NCBI GenBank assembly: GCA_024691475.1
Contig: JAILNP010000171.1
Span: 1 to 19,657 of the forward strand
Length of the DNA: 19,657 bases
Direction: 5' to 3'
Origin: Denitrobacterium sp024691475
GTDB lineage: Bacteria; Actinomycetota; Coriobacteriia; Coriobacteriales; Eggerthellaceae
In this document: one piece after another, positions 7,931 to 18,200 of the stretch
How the letters are laid out: each line of letters begins with the position of its first letter
Numbering within the stretch: the stretch's first letter is position 1
The notes under the pieces: generated by a model
Told to the model about the DNA's origin: nothing
What the model saw: the letters and a program-made list of their open reading frames with translations, nothing else
Database searches by the model: none
Position numbers and translations under genes: made by a program

Positions 7931-8971
7931 CTACGGCAGGAGCAGCTGAGCAATCTGAACGGCGTTGAGCGCAGCACCCTTGCGGATCTGATCCATGACG
8001 AGCCAGAAATTCAGGCCGTTTTCCACGGAGGCGTCTTCGCGCACGCGACCCACGTATACCGGATCGGTGCCGGCAAGCGCGCCAGGCATGGGGTACACGT
8101 CCTGAGCGGGATCGTCCATGACCTCGATCATGGGAGCAGCCTTCCAGGCATCATAGGCAGCCTGCACCGACACGGGAGCCCCGAACTCGACGTTCAGCGA
8201 TTCGCCATGGCAGCGAATGACGGGCACGCGCACGCACGTGGCGCTTACGCCCACTTCCGGGGCATGCATGATCTTCTTCGTTTCCACGACCATCTTCCAC
8301 TCTTCCTTGGTGGAACCGTCTTCGAGCATGACGTCGATGCGCGGAATGCAGTTGAATGCCAGGGGATGGGCGAATGCCTCGGCCTTCATGGGCTCGTTGG
8401 CCAGGTACTGACGCGTCTGCTCCTGCACCTCGAGCATGGCGGGCATGCCCGCGCCGCTGGCAGCCTGGTAGGTGGAAACCACCACGCGCTTGATGGGAGC
8501 GATTTCGGCGAGGGGCTTCAGGGCAACAACCATCTCGATGGTGGAGCAGTTCGGGTTCGCGATGACGCCATTGTGCCAGGTCACGTCTTCGGGATTGACC
8601 TCGGGAACCACCAGGGGCACGTCTTCGTCCATGCGGAAAGCGCTCGAGTTGTCGATCATGACGGCGCCAGCGGCAACCACGGCCTCGCGCAGCTGCTTCG
8701 ACACGCTAGCGCCTGCAGAGAACAACGCGATATCGACGCCCTGGAAGCTTTCCGGGGTCATTTCCTGCACGACCAGGTTTCCCGGCTTCTGCAGGCCGCA
8801 ACCCTCGAAGGGAACTTCCTTGCCCGCGGAACGGGCGCTTGCCAAGGCACGTACCTCGGAAGCGGGGAAATTGACATCATGAAGGACTTTCAGGAATTCC
8901 TGCCCGACTGCGCCGGTTGCGCCGCAAACGGCAACTACGGGATTAGCCGGCATCTCTTTGGTCCACGCCAT
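7931..8971 (-). CDS. asd: Aspartate-semialdehyde dehydrogenase
   Basis: Asd reduces aspartyl phosphate to aspartate semialdehyde with NADPH, the branch point to lysine, diaminopimelate, threonine and methionine. The protein has 346 residues from ATG 8971. The dinucleotide-binding loop is CGATGAVGQEF at about 16-26, the catalytic cysteine is Cys142 in ANPNCSTIEM, and the active-site histidine is His255 in VIRCHGESLNVEF. ATG 8971 is chosen because AAGGAG lies nine bases upstream; the alternative ATG two codons earlier leaves only three bases. It lies 45 bases after the lysC stop with no terminator between, so the two are one transcription unit, a common arrangement in actinobacteria. A strong terminator follows. 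Confidence 0.97.
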   Translation of the reverse strand: MAWTKEMPANPVVAVCGATGAVGQEFLKVLHDVNFPASEVRALASARSAGKEVPFEGCGLQKPGNLVVQEMTPESFQGVDIALFSAGASVSKQLREAVVAAGAVMIDNSSAFRMDEDVPLVVPEVNPEDVTWHNGVIANPNCSTIEMVVALKPLAEIAPIKRVVVSTYQAASGAGMPAMLEVQEQTRQYLANEPMKAEAFAHPLAFNCIPRIDVMLEDGSTKEEWKMVVETKKIMHAPEVGVSATCVRVPVIRCHGESLNVEFGAPVSVQAAYDAWKAAPMIEVMDDPAQDVYPMPGALAGTDPVYVGRVREDASVENGLNFWLVMDQIRKGAALNAVQIAQLLLP

Positions 8972-9016
8972 GTACATTCGCTCCTTCGTAACCTATCGTG
9001 CAATTCTAAAAGGGAC

Positions 9017-9562
9017 CTAGCGACCCTTGTTCTTCTTGGCCGCAATCTCCTCGGCGGAAAGCATGGTCTCCTCGAACACGCTATCGGCATCGAGGCCGAA
9101 CGCAGTATGCAGGCAACGCACGGCAAGCTCCACCTGCTCGGCATTCACAACCACGGAAAGGCGAATGGGGCTCGTGGAGATGAGCTCGATGTTCACGTTG
9201 TTTTCCGCGAGCGTGGTGAACGCCTTCGCAGCAACGCCAGGGCTGGACTTCATGCCCGTGCCCACGATGGAGACCTTCGCGATGCTCTCGTCGACCAGGT
9301 ACTCACGCGCGCCAATCTTCGGCAGCAGGCGCTCAACAACGGAACGGGCGCGCGGCAAATCGGCTTCGGGGCAGGTGAACGTCATGTCGGTATGACCGTC
9401 TTCCGAGACGTTCTGGATGATCATGTCGACGTTGACGTTGTTCGTGGCCAACGAGGAAAACACCTTGGCGGCAATGCCGGGCGTGTCGTCCGCATCGCGG
9501 ATGGTTACCTTCACCTCGGACGTGTCATGGGCGATACCCGTAATGACCGCCTGTTCCATCAT
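9017..9562 (-). CDS. Predicted LysC beta subunit from internal in-frame start
   Basis: Within lysC, codons 246-247 are ATG ATG, preceded by a perfect AAGGAGG eight bases upstream. Starting there gives a 181-residue protein holding both ACT domains but no kinase domain. Overlapping in-frame alpha and beta subunits are established for the aspartokinase of Corynebacterium and for aspartokinase II of Bacillus, where the enzyme is an alpha2beta2 complex. The site here is stronger than the one before the full-length start. That it is used in this organism is inference. Confidence 0.7.
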   Translation of the reverse strand: MMEQAVITGIAHDTSEVKVTIRDADDTPGIAAKVFSSLATNNVNVDMIIQNVSEDGHTDMTFTCPEADLPRARSVVERLLPKIGAREYLVDESIAKVSIVGTGMKSSPGVAAKAFTTLAENNVNIELISTSPIRLSVVVNAEQVELAVRCLHTAFGLDADSVFEETMLSAEEIAAKKNKGR

Positions 9563-10297
9563 AGGATCGGCCTCCTTGACCAACGTGCCCGGCGCATCGG
9601 AAAACGCCGAGCGGGAATGAATGACAACTTGGTACTTGCGCGCGAATTCCACCGCGCGGCTCTGAAGCACGCCGGAACCGGCGCTGGAAAGCTCAAGCAT
9701 GTCCTCGTAACTGATGACATCGAGCTTGCTGGCACGCGGAGCGACGCGCGGGTCGGCGGTATAAATGCCGTCGACGTCGGAATAGATTTCGCACATATCG
9801 GCGCCAATGCCATAGGCAACGGCAACCGCGGTGGTGTCGCTTCCGCCACGACCAAGCGTGGTGATATCGCCGTTCTGGTCGATGCCCTGGAAGCCGGCGA
9901 CTACCGGAATGACGCCCGACTCGATGGCGCTCTTGATGCGGTCGGCATGCACCAGGCGAATCTTCGCCTTAGCGTGCTCGGTATTGGTTTCGATGCCCGC
10001 CTGGCGGCCCGAAAAGCTCATGGCGCGATAGCCCAGCGTTTCGATGGCCATGGCCAGAAGCGTCATGGAAACCTGTTCGCCCGTGGAAAGCAGGCGGTCC
10101 ATTTCGCGCGCAGGGGGGTTGCTGGAAAGCGACGAGGCCAGCCCGACGAGTTCGTCGGTGGTCTTGCCCATGGCGGACACCACGGCAACAACGTCGTTAC
10201 CAGCCTGCTTCATGGCAATAAGACGGCGCGCCACCATTTTGATGCGCTCGGGAGAGGCAACCGAAGTGCCTCCGAATTTAGCTACGATTAAAGCCAT
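9017..10297 (-). CDS. lysC: Aspartate kinase, alpha chain (full length)
   Basis: LysC phosphorylates aspartate with ATP, the first step of the aspartate amino-acid family. From ATG 10297 it has 426 residues. The kinase domain starts with IVAKFGGTSV (4-13) and contains TTLGRGGSDTTAVAVA (about 147-162) and IYSDVDGIYTADPRV (about 171-185). Two ACT domains, the usual site of lysine or threonine feedback, follow at about 263-325 (TIRDADDTPGIAAKVF) and 340-400 (GTGMKSSPGVAAKAF). The ribosome site before ATG 10297 is weak (AGAAAGAACC). A GTG at 10330 would add 11 residues, but the candidate -10 at 10331-10336 lies immediately upstream of it, so the ATG is preferred. An internal start for a beta chain is described separately. 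asd follows in the same unit. Confidence 0.97.
   Translation of the reverse strand: MALIVAKFGGTSVASPERIKMVARRLIAMKQAGNDVVAVVSAMGKTTDELVGLASSLSSNPPAREMDRLLSTGEQVSMTLLAMAIETLGYRAMSFSGRQAGIETNTEHAKAKIRLVHADRIKSAIESGVIPVVAGFQGIDQNGDITTLGRGGSDTTAVAVAYGIGADMCEIYSDVDGIYTADPRVAPRASKLDVISYEDMLELSSAGSGVLQSRAVEFARKYQVVIHSRSAFSDAPGTLVKEADPMMEQAVITGIAHDTSEVKVTIRDADDTPGIAAKVFSSLATNNVNVDMIIQNVSEDGHTDMTFTCPEADLPRARSVVERLLPKIGAREYLVDESIAKVSIVGTGMKSSPGVAAKAFTTLAENNVNIELISTSPIRLSVVVNAEQVELAVRCLHTAFGLDADSVFEETMLSAEEIAAKKNKGR
9571..9577 (-). promoter_or_regulatory. Internal Shine-Dalgarno site for LysC beta
   Basis: AAGGAGG on the minus strand, eight bases before ATG 9562, inside the lysC coding region. It encodes Lys-Glu-Ala within the linker between kinase and ACT domains, so sequence conservation here could be for translation rather than protein. 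Confidence 0.7.
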
Positions 10298-10330
10298 CTG
10301 GTTCTTTCTGATCGACCTTCGACGACCCAC

Positions 10331-10339
10331 ATCATACCA
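10331..10339 (-). promoter_or_regulatory. Likely extended -10 promoter of lysC-asd
   Basis: On the minus strand TGGTATGAT gives a -10 element (TATGAT, 10331-10336) with the extended TGn motif. The -35 position (about 10354-10359) has no good match but lies in the perfect palindrome GTCTGCAGAC (10354-10363), a possible operator. The implied leader to ATG 10297 is about 25-30 bases, too short for a lysine riboswitch. Confidence 0.5.
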
Positions 10340-10451
10340 GCATCGAAGGACCCGTCTGCAGACTGCGGCACTTTTTCAGACTAAAGTGCACAAACAAGCC
10401 GTAACCAGTCGTCGTGAAGGTAGTTCGCGATTTGGCGGCAAGGTGGTACGA

Positions 10452-10473
10452 CCGCATGCCATGCGGGTATGAT
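10452..10473 (+). promoter_or_regulatory. Candidate promoter and operator of the UPF0126/TRIC gene
   Basis: TATGAT at 10468-10473 is a good -10 match on the plus strand, 35 bases before the GTG start. Immediately upstream, within the expected spacer, is the 7-bp inverted repeat CCGCATG-C-CATGCGG (10452-10466). No clear -35 is present. A dyad in the spacer would suit a repressor or a MerR-type activator, but which, if any, is unknown. Confidence 0.35.
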
Positions 10474-10508
10474 GGCAGCACGATGTTACGTATGCAAAGG
10501 GGGTTTCA

Positions 10509-11282
10509 GTGCTCGAAGTCGTGCTCGCCATTCCATTCTGGTTCGAAATGCTCGCCACCATAACAGGCGCCATCTCGGGTTCCATGAGCGCGTCGCGAGC
10601 CCAGTACGACCTCTTCGGCACCATGATCATCGCAATCATCATGGGCCTGTTCGGCGGCATCCTGCGCGATATCCTGCTGCAAGATTACGGCATCTACGCA
10701 TTCCAACGCCCCGAACTCATCATCGCCTGCGTCATCACGGCATTCATTGTGTTCTACTTCGGGCGCCTAACCACCTATCTAAACCCCGTCATCGACATCG
10801 TCGATGGCCTGTCCGTAGGCATGTGGGCCATCATCAGCGCAGGCAAGGGCCTTTCCGCCGGCCTGGGCATCGTGCCCGCCGTCGTGCTGGGCACCGTGGT
10901 TTCCATCGGTGGCGGCGTCATGCGCGACATCATGATGAACAAGCAGATCAACGCCTTCCGCCCCGGGTCACTCTACGGCACTGCCGCGCTGGTGGGCACC
11001 GCCATCTTCGCCGTCATGAAGAGCTTCCACATCCTCGACGAGTGGTCGCCCATCATCTGCCTGCTGCTCATCATGGGTATCCGCTTTGGATCCATGGCGT
11101 TCGGCTGGCATACCACTCCCGCGCACGATCTCACGCAAACGGTATCCGACGTGGTGGCGCAGCCCGTGCGCACCATTCGCTACAAGCGCCGCACGCCCGA
11201 GAACCTCGCCGACGAGGCACAGCGCCGCAAGCAGGCACAAGAAAGCAGCCCCACGTGGCGGGAGCGGCTTCACCTTCGCTAG
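10509..11282 (+). CDS. UPF0126/TRIC-type membrane protein (putative cation channel)
   Basis: This is the only plus-strand gene. It encodes 257 residues, very hydrophobic over about residues 1-205, with the duplicated glycine signature of the family: FGGILRD at about 48-54 and GGGVMRD at about 134-140. Bacterial members of this family are related to trimeric intracellular cation (TRIC) channels, usually with seven transmembrane helices; the physiological role in bacteria is not settled. The cytoplasmic tail after about residue 215 is basic and Gln/Arg-rich. The start is GTG 10509, with AAAGGGGG five bases upstream. The gene is divergent from lysC across about 211 bases and convergent with the DUF47 gene, the stops being 16 bases apart. 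Family membership is firm, function is not. Confidence 0.88.
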   Translation: MLEVVLAIPFWFEMLATITGAISGSMSASRAQYDLFGTMIIAIIMGLFGGILRDILLQDYGIYAFQRPELIIACVITAFIVFYFGRLTTYLNPVIDIVDGLSVGMWAIISAGKGLSAGLGIVPAVVLGTVVSIGGGVMRDIMMNKQINAFRPGSLYGTAALVGTAIFAVMKSFHILDEWSPIICLLLIMGIRFGSMAFGWHTTPAHDLTQTVSDVVAQPVRTIRYKRRTPENLADEAQRRKQAQESSPTWRERLHLR

Positions 11283-11298
11283 CGTTTTTCAGGCGCGC

Positions 11299-11928
11299 CT
11301 ATACGTTCTTCAGCAGCACCGTGGAGAGCACGTCGGCCACGTGCTCGCAACCGTCGCAGCAGTTTTCCAGCTTCAGGAAGATACGGCTCCACACGACCAC
11401 GCGCATGGGGTTTTCCGCATCGACGGTGAACAGGTTGTGCATGAGTTCCTCGTGCAGCTCGTCGGCCTGCTCCTCGAAATCGTTGACCGAGATGATGGCC
11501 TGCGAAAACGCCGCGGACTTGCGGAAGTCGGGGAATTCGCTCATGGCGAGCTTCAGGGCTTCGCAGCTCTTGCGAAGCAGATGCGCCACGCCAATAATGT
11601 CCTTGTGCATGAAGTGCACGTCCATCATGTAGAACAGGTTGATGATGTCCTCGATGTCATCGATGACGTCGTCGAGCGCACCCGCGATGGCAAGAATGTC
11701 GTCGCGATCGATGGGCGTGATGAACGACTTGGCAATGGCCATGTACGTTTCATGGTTGATTTCGTCAGCGCGATGCTCGATTTCATGAGCCTTCGGAATG
11801 ACCTCACGCACCGCTTCAGCCGTGGTGAAGTTCTCGATTACGTCGATGAGCAGATCGGCTTCCTGCAAAGCAAGGTCTGCCTGCCTCTCAAACGCCTTGA
11901 AGTAATCGTATTTCTGTTTGCGTGCCAT
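11299..11928 (-). CDS. DUF47 family protein (PhoU-like phosphate regulator)
   Basis: The 209-residue protein is predicted to be almost all helix and has the two PhoU-like acidic metal-binding motifs, EHRADEINHE in the N-terminal half and NDFEEQADELHEE in the C-terminal half. DUF47 proteins are distant PhoU relatives and usually sit beside a Pit-type phosphate transporter whose activity they are thought to modulate. No transporter gene is in this window, so this copy appears solitary. The ATG at 11928 is preceded by AGAGGAGAAG. The C-terminus carries a CCDGCEH cysteine cluster (about 190-196) whose role is unknown. The region before it (11929-12068) holds a possible -10 (TACAAT) and a 9-bp direct repeat. 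A phosphate-related role is inferred from the family and from the nearby polyphosphate genes. Confidence 0.88.
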   Translation of the reverse strand: MARKQKYDYFKAFERQADLALQEADLLIDVIENFTTAEAVREVIPKAHEIEHRADEINHETYMAIAKSFITPIDRDDILAIAGALDDVIDDIEDIINLFYMMDVHFMHKDIIGVAHLLRKSCEALKLAMSEFPDFRKSAAFSQAIISVNDFEEQADELHEELMHNLFTVDAENPMRVVVWSRIFLKLENCCDGCEHVADVLSTVLLKNV

Positions 11929-11965
11929 CCACTTCTCCTCTGGCAGTATTCACAAGCAGGTTCAC

Positions 11966-11971
11966 ATTGTA
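11966..11971 (-). promoter_or_regulatory. Possible -10 element of the DUF47 gene
   Basis: TACAAT on the minus strand matches the -10 consensus in five of six places and lies 38 bases before the start codon, implying a leader of about 30 bases. No convincing -35 is visible (TGATGG at 18-base spacing), so this is tentative. Confidence 0.3.
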
Positions 11972-12036
11972 ACGTATTTGCTTTTACCGCCATCACATTG
12001 ATACCAGGCAATTTACGGGACAGCATCCCACCACGC

Positions 12037-12056
12037 GCTTAAAAACGGCTTAAAAA
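12037..12056 (-). repeat. Two 9-bp direct repeats with 11-bp period upstream of DUF47
   Basis: GCTTAAAAA (plus strand) occurs at 12037-12045 and again at 12048-12056, exactly 11 bases apart. It lies between the hydrolase stop codon and the DUF47 promoter region. The A-tracts are in helical phase. Only two units are present. Confidence 0.6.
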
Positions 12057-12068
12057 TGGGAATGCGTT

Positions 12069-12740
12069 TTAGAACGCCTCGAGCACGCGACGGCGTTCGT
12101 TGCCAATGGACGTTACGTCATTATGGCCGGGAAGCACGATCGTCTTATCGGAAAGCTTGCCGAGCTTGCGCAGCGAGGAGCGCATGGATTTCATGCTGCC
12201 GCCTTCGAAATCGGTACGGCCAATGCTGCCGCAGAACAACGTATCGCCCGAAAGCAACACGGGGGCGCCTGGGTGCGTGCCATGCGTAGCCAGATAGCAC
12301 ATGCCGCCCGGCGTATGGCCTGGCGTGAGAATGGCCTTCCACGTAACGCCGCCCACCTGGAACGATTCGCCGTCTTCCAAGCGGTTGCTCACGGGGCAGC
12401 CGACGATTTCCATACCATAGGCACGCTGCCCGCGCTCCACCAAGGGGGCATCAATACGACCGCAATACACCGGAGCGGGAGCCTGGTCAACCAGTGCGGC
12501 CAGTGCGCCCACGTGATCCCAATGGCAGTGCGTGACGAAGTACGCCGAGATCTTCGAGCCCTTGCAGGCATCGAGTACGGCCTGGGGCTTGGCCGAAGGG
12601 TCGACCACGATCATGCCCCCTTCCCCATCGTCGATGAGGTACGTGTTGTTCGCAATGGGACCCAACACCACATAGCGGACGTCAATGCATCCGCCCTTCA
12701 CTGCGTACGATTCGTTTCCCTTGTGGTAGCTAAACGCCAT
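12069..12740 (-). CDS. Metallo-beta-lactamase-fold hydrolase (glyoxalase II-like)
   Basis: The protein has 223 residues from ATG 12740, which has AAAGGAAG just upstream. It carries the full zinc-ligand set of the superfamily: THCHWDH (His71, His73, Asp75, His76), GHTPGG (His142), SGDTLF (Asp166) and PGHND (His206). The order and size fit the small glyoxalase II-like group that hydrolyses thioesters such as S-lactoylglutathione analogues, but the true substrate cannot be read from the sequence. It begins 29 bases after the rel stop with no terminator, and similar hydrolases follow rel in many Gram-positive genomes. A weak hairpin (GCGTT/AACGC, 12064-12077) overlaps the stop codon and is followed on the minus strand by a short T run. 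Confidence 0.88.
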   Translation of the reverse strand: MAFSYHKGNESYAVKGGCIDVRYVVLGPIANNTYLIDDGEGGMIVVDPSAKPQAVLDACKGSKISAYFVTHCHWDHVGALAALVDQAPAPVYCGRIDAPLVERGQRAYGMEIVGCPVSNRLEDGESFQVGGVTWKAILTPGHTPGGMCYLATHGTHPGAPVLLSGDTLFCGSIGRTDFEGGSMKSMRSSLRKLGKLSDKTIVLPGHNDVTSIGNERRRVLEAF

Positions 12741-12769
12741 GAGCTTCCTTTCATGCGCTTGCACGCAAC

Positions 12770-15199
<2,430 letters not shown>

Positions 15200-15202
15200 A
15201 CG

Positions 15203-18200
15203 CTACCCCTGGCTTTTCTCGTCGGGAAGAATGGGTCGCGCAATGCGCTGCCGCAACACGGCAACGCTGCTCTTCATGACCCACTCGCAGAAGGAACGGA
15301 AGATGCCGATCTCGTCGAGACCCTCGCGATAGCGCACGCTATCGGTGAGCTCGACCTTTCCATCGGCCGGAACAATGCGAATCGAGCGCTGGTACCCCGC
15401 TTCGGCAGCGCTGTCGGTTTCTATGAGGCCCAGCTCGCGGAATACCGCGATGGCACACGAAGCCGACGCCGCGGAAACGCAGACGCGCGGATCGAACGCA
15501 GCGACCTCGTCGGCCAGCTGCGCGTCCGAAATCTGGAAGAAGGACTCGCCATGTGCGTCGCCCATGCGCTTCAGCACGCGGTAAAACGCACCCAGCGTGT
15601 CGTGGCTGGGCGTGGCATCGCCCAGAATCTGCTCGTTGATGCTGGCGTCGGCCGCTCCGAAGAGCGCATGCACCCAGGCCTCGTTGCCATCGCGGCCCGC
15701 ACGGCCGCTCATCTGGTTGAACTCGACCTCGTTAAAGGGCATGTGGTACAGGACCACGTGGCGGATGTTAGGAATATTCACGCCCTCGCCGAATGCCGAC
15801 GTGGAAATGAGCACCGAAAGGGCACCCGTGCGGAACATCTCCTCGACGTGCATGCGGTCGGAACGGGAAAGCCCCGCGTTGTAGAAGCCAATGAACGGCG
15901 CCATGCTGGGCACGAGCTTCCGCAACGTTCGGGCAAGCGCCACCGATTGCTGGCGCGAATTGACGTACACGACCGTCTTCTCGCCCGTGGCGATGAGGTT
16001 CGCCACGTAGGGGTCGCGGAACTTGATGTTGCGCTGGTCGTCGAAATGGAGGTTCTCGCGCTCCGTGCGATCGAACACATGCTCGCCCACGTTCAGCACG
16101 CGATTGATGTCGGCGGCCACGCTTTCGGGCGCCGTTGCGGTAAGCGCAAGCACCACGGGGTCGCCCATCTTCCGAATGGCCTCATCGAGGTGCGCATACG
16201 CATCGCGATTGCCCGCCTTCGCCAGGCCCACGTGATGCGCCTCGTCGACTACCACGAAACCAATGCGATCGCTCTGGCCAAACTCGTCGGCATGGAAAGA
16301 CAGGAACTCGGGCGTGGTAAGCACCAGGTCGACCGAGCCATTCGTCAGACCCTGGAAAAACTGCTCGCGCTCTTCGGGCGCCGATTCGCCCGTGAGCACT
16401 TCGGCATTCACGCCAAACGGCTGAAGCGCTTGGCGGATATGGTACGCCTGGTCGGCGATAAGCGCACGCAGCGGATACACGAATAGGCTGGCCTTGTGTG
16501 TCGCAAGGGCGCACATGGTGGCGTGCACCTGGAACACAAGCGACTTGCCACGGCCCGTGGCCATGACGGCCATAGTTGACTTGCCGGCCTTCAAGGCATC
16601 GAGCACCTGACGCTGCGAATCGAACAGCTCGTTGCCTTCGCCGATGAACGATTCGACAATAGCCCTGCGCAGGGCATCGGGATCGCTCTGGGCGAGCTCC
16701 TCCCACGTCTGGCGATTACGCTCGCGTTCGGCCTCCATCTGATCGGCTTCGGCATCGTCTTCCGGAGCGGCACCGAATGCGTCGCTTTCCTCGTCGATGG
16801 CGAATAGGCCATCCATATAGCTACGATGATCGGGGCTTATGCACGCCTCGAGCGCGCGGCACGTTTCCACGGGGGAAATGGACGAAAGCATGGCCTTCAC
16901 GGAACGGCGCCCACGCCATGTGTCGATCTGCACCTCGAACGCGGCGTTGACCACGCATCCGCAATGCATGAGCTGCGGAATGTTCGGACAATGGAACATG
17001 ATGCCCGCGCAGGAATTGCGACCGTCGGTGAGCATGGTGGACAAGTGGTTCTTGTCGGCACCCACCGCACGCGTGCGGGCCAGCGACACGCTTCGCGCAA
17101 GCAGGCGCGGTTGGCGGTTTTCCTGGCCAAAGGGAGCCATGAGCTGCAGCTTCTCAACGTTTTCCAACGTGAGCTCGTCCAAGTCAACGCAAGCATCGAT
17201 ATCGATGCGCGGATGGAAGTTATCTTCGGGAAGCGAATCCATGTACGCGCACAAGCGCTCGGAGAATGCGTCTAAGCTATCCGCAGGAAGCGTTACGCCC
17301 ACCGCAGCCTCGTGGCCACCAAAGCGCGTAAGGATATCGGCCGTGCTTTCCACGGCTTTGAACAGGTTGACCTGGCCCACGCTACGGCCACTTCCGCGGG
17401 CAACGCCATCGTCGTCGATAGTGAACAAGATGACGGGAACGCCATACGAGCGCACCAAACGGCTAGCCACGATGCCCTTCACGCCCTCGTGCCACCCCTT
17501 GCCGGCAACCACCAGGGCGCGCTGGCCATGATAGGACTCCTGCGCCTGCAACGTGGCGATTTCCGTGAGCTCGAGCTCGATGGCGCGGCGCTGGTCGTTG
17601 ATGCCCTCGAGGGCCGATGCCAGCTGGCTCGCCTTGTCGAAATCGTCTTCTAAGAGCAGGTCGAGCGCTGCGGCGGCATCACCCATGCGCCCCGCCGCAT
17701 TCAGGCGGGGAATGATGCTGAACGATAGCGACGTGGAAGCGATGGGACCTTCAAGCGCCCCCGCGCACGCAAGCAAGGCGGCGATGGAAGGGCGCGGTGC
17801 CTCGTTCATGCGCGAAACGCCATCGGCCACCAAAGCGCGATTGTCGCGCACGAGCGGAACCAGGTCGGCAACCGTACCCAGCGTGGCAAGGTCGGTATAC
17901 TCGCGCCACAGATGCGGCTGGCCGAAGCGAGCGCCCAGCACCTGCACGAGTTTCAGGGCAACGCCCACGCCCGCCAACATGCTCTGGCCACACGCATCGT
18001 CGATTTTCGGGTCACACACTGGCACATCCACGGGCACCAAATCGGCCGGCTCGTGATGATCGGTGATGAACACCTCTACCCCACGATGCTGAAGCGTCTT
18101 CACTTCCTCACGGCATGCGATGCCGCAGTCGACGGTGATGACCACATCGGGGCGGAACTGCATGAATCGTTCGATGGCGGCGTCGGTAAGGCCGTAGCCC

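Noticed and set aside
8207..10291. 694-residue plus-strand frame opposite asd and lysC
   Set aside because: It is an antisense shadow spanning two genes and their intergenic gap; there is no plausible protein signature.
10298..10508. Possible lysine riboswitch before lysC
   Set aside because: The likely promoter leaves a leader of about 30 bases, far too short for the L-box aptamer, and no terminator-like stem lies before the start.
11283..11300. Palindrome AGGCGCGCCT in the convergent gap as a two-way terminator
   Set aside because: It has no loop space and no T-run on either side; at five base pairs per arm it is more likely a chance GC palindrome.
12064..12077. Hairpin GCGTT/AACGC at the metallo-hydrolase stop as a terminator
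   Set aside because: The stem is only five pairs and overlaps the stop codon, and the following T-run is interrupted; noted in the gene entry but not listed as a terminator.
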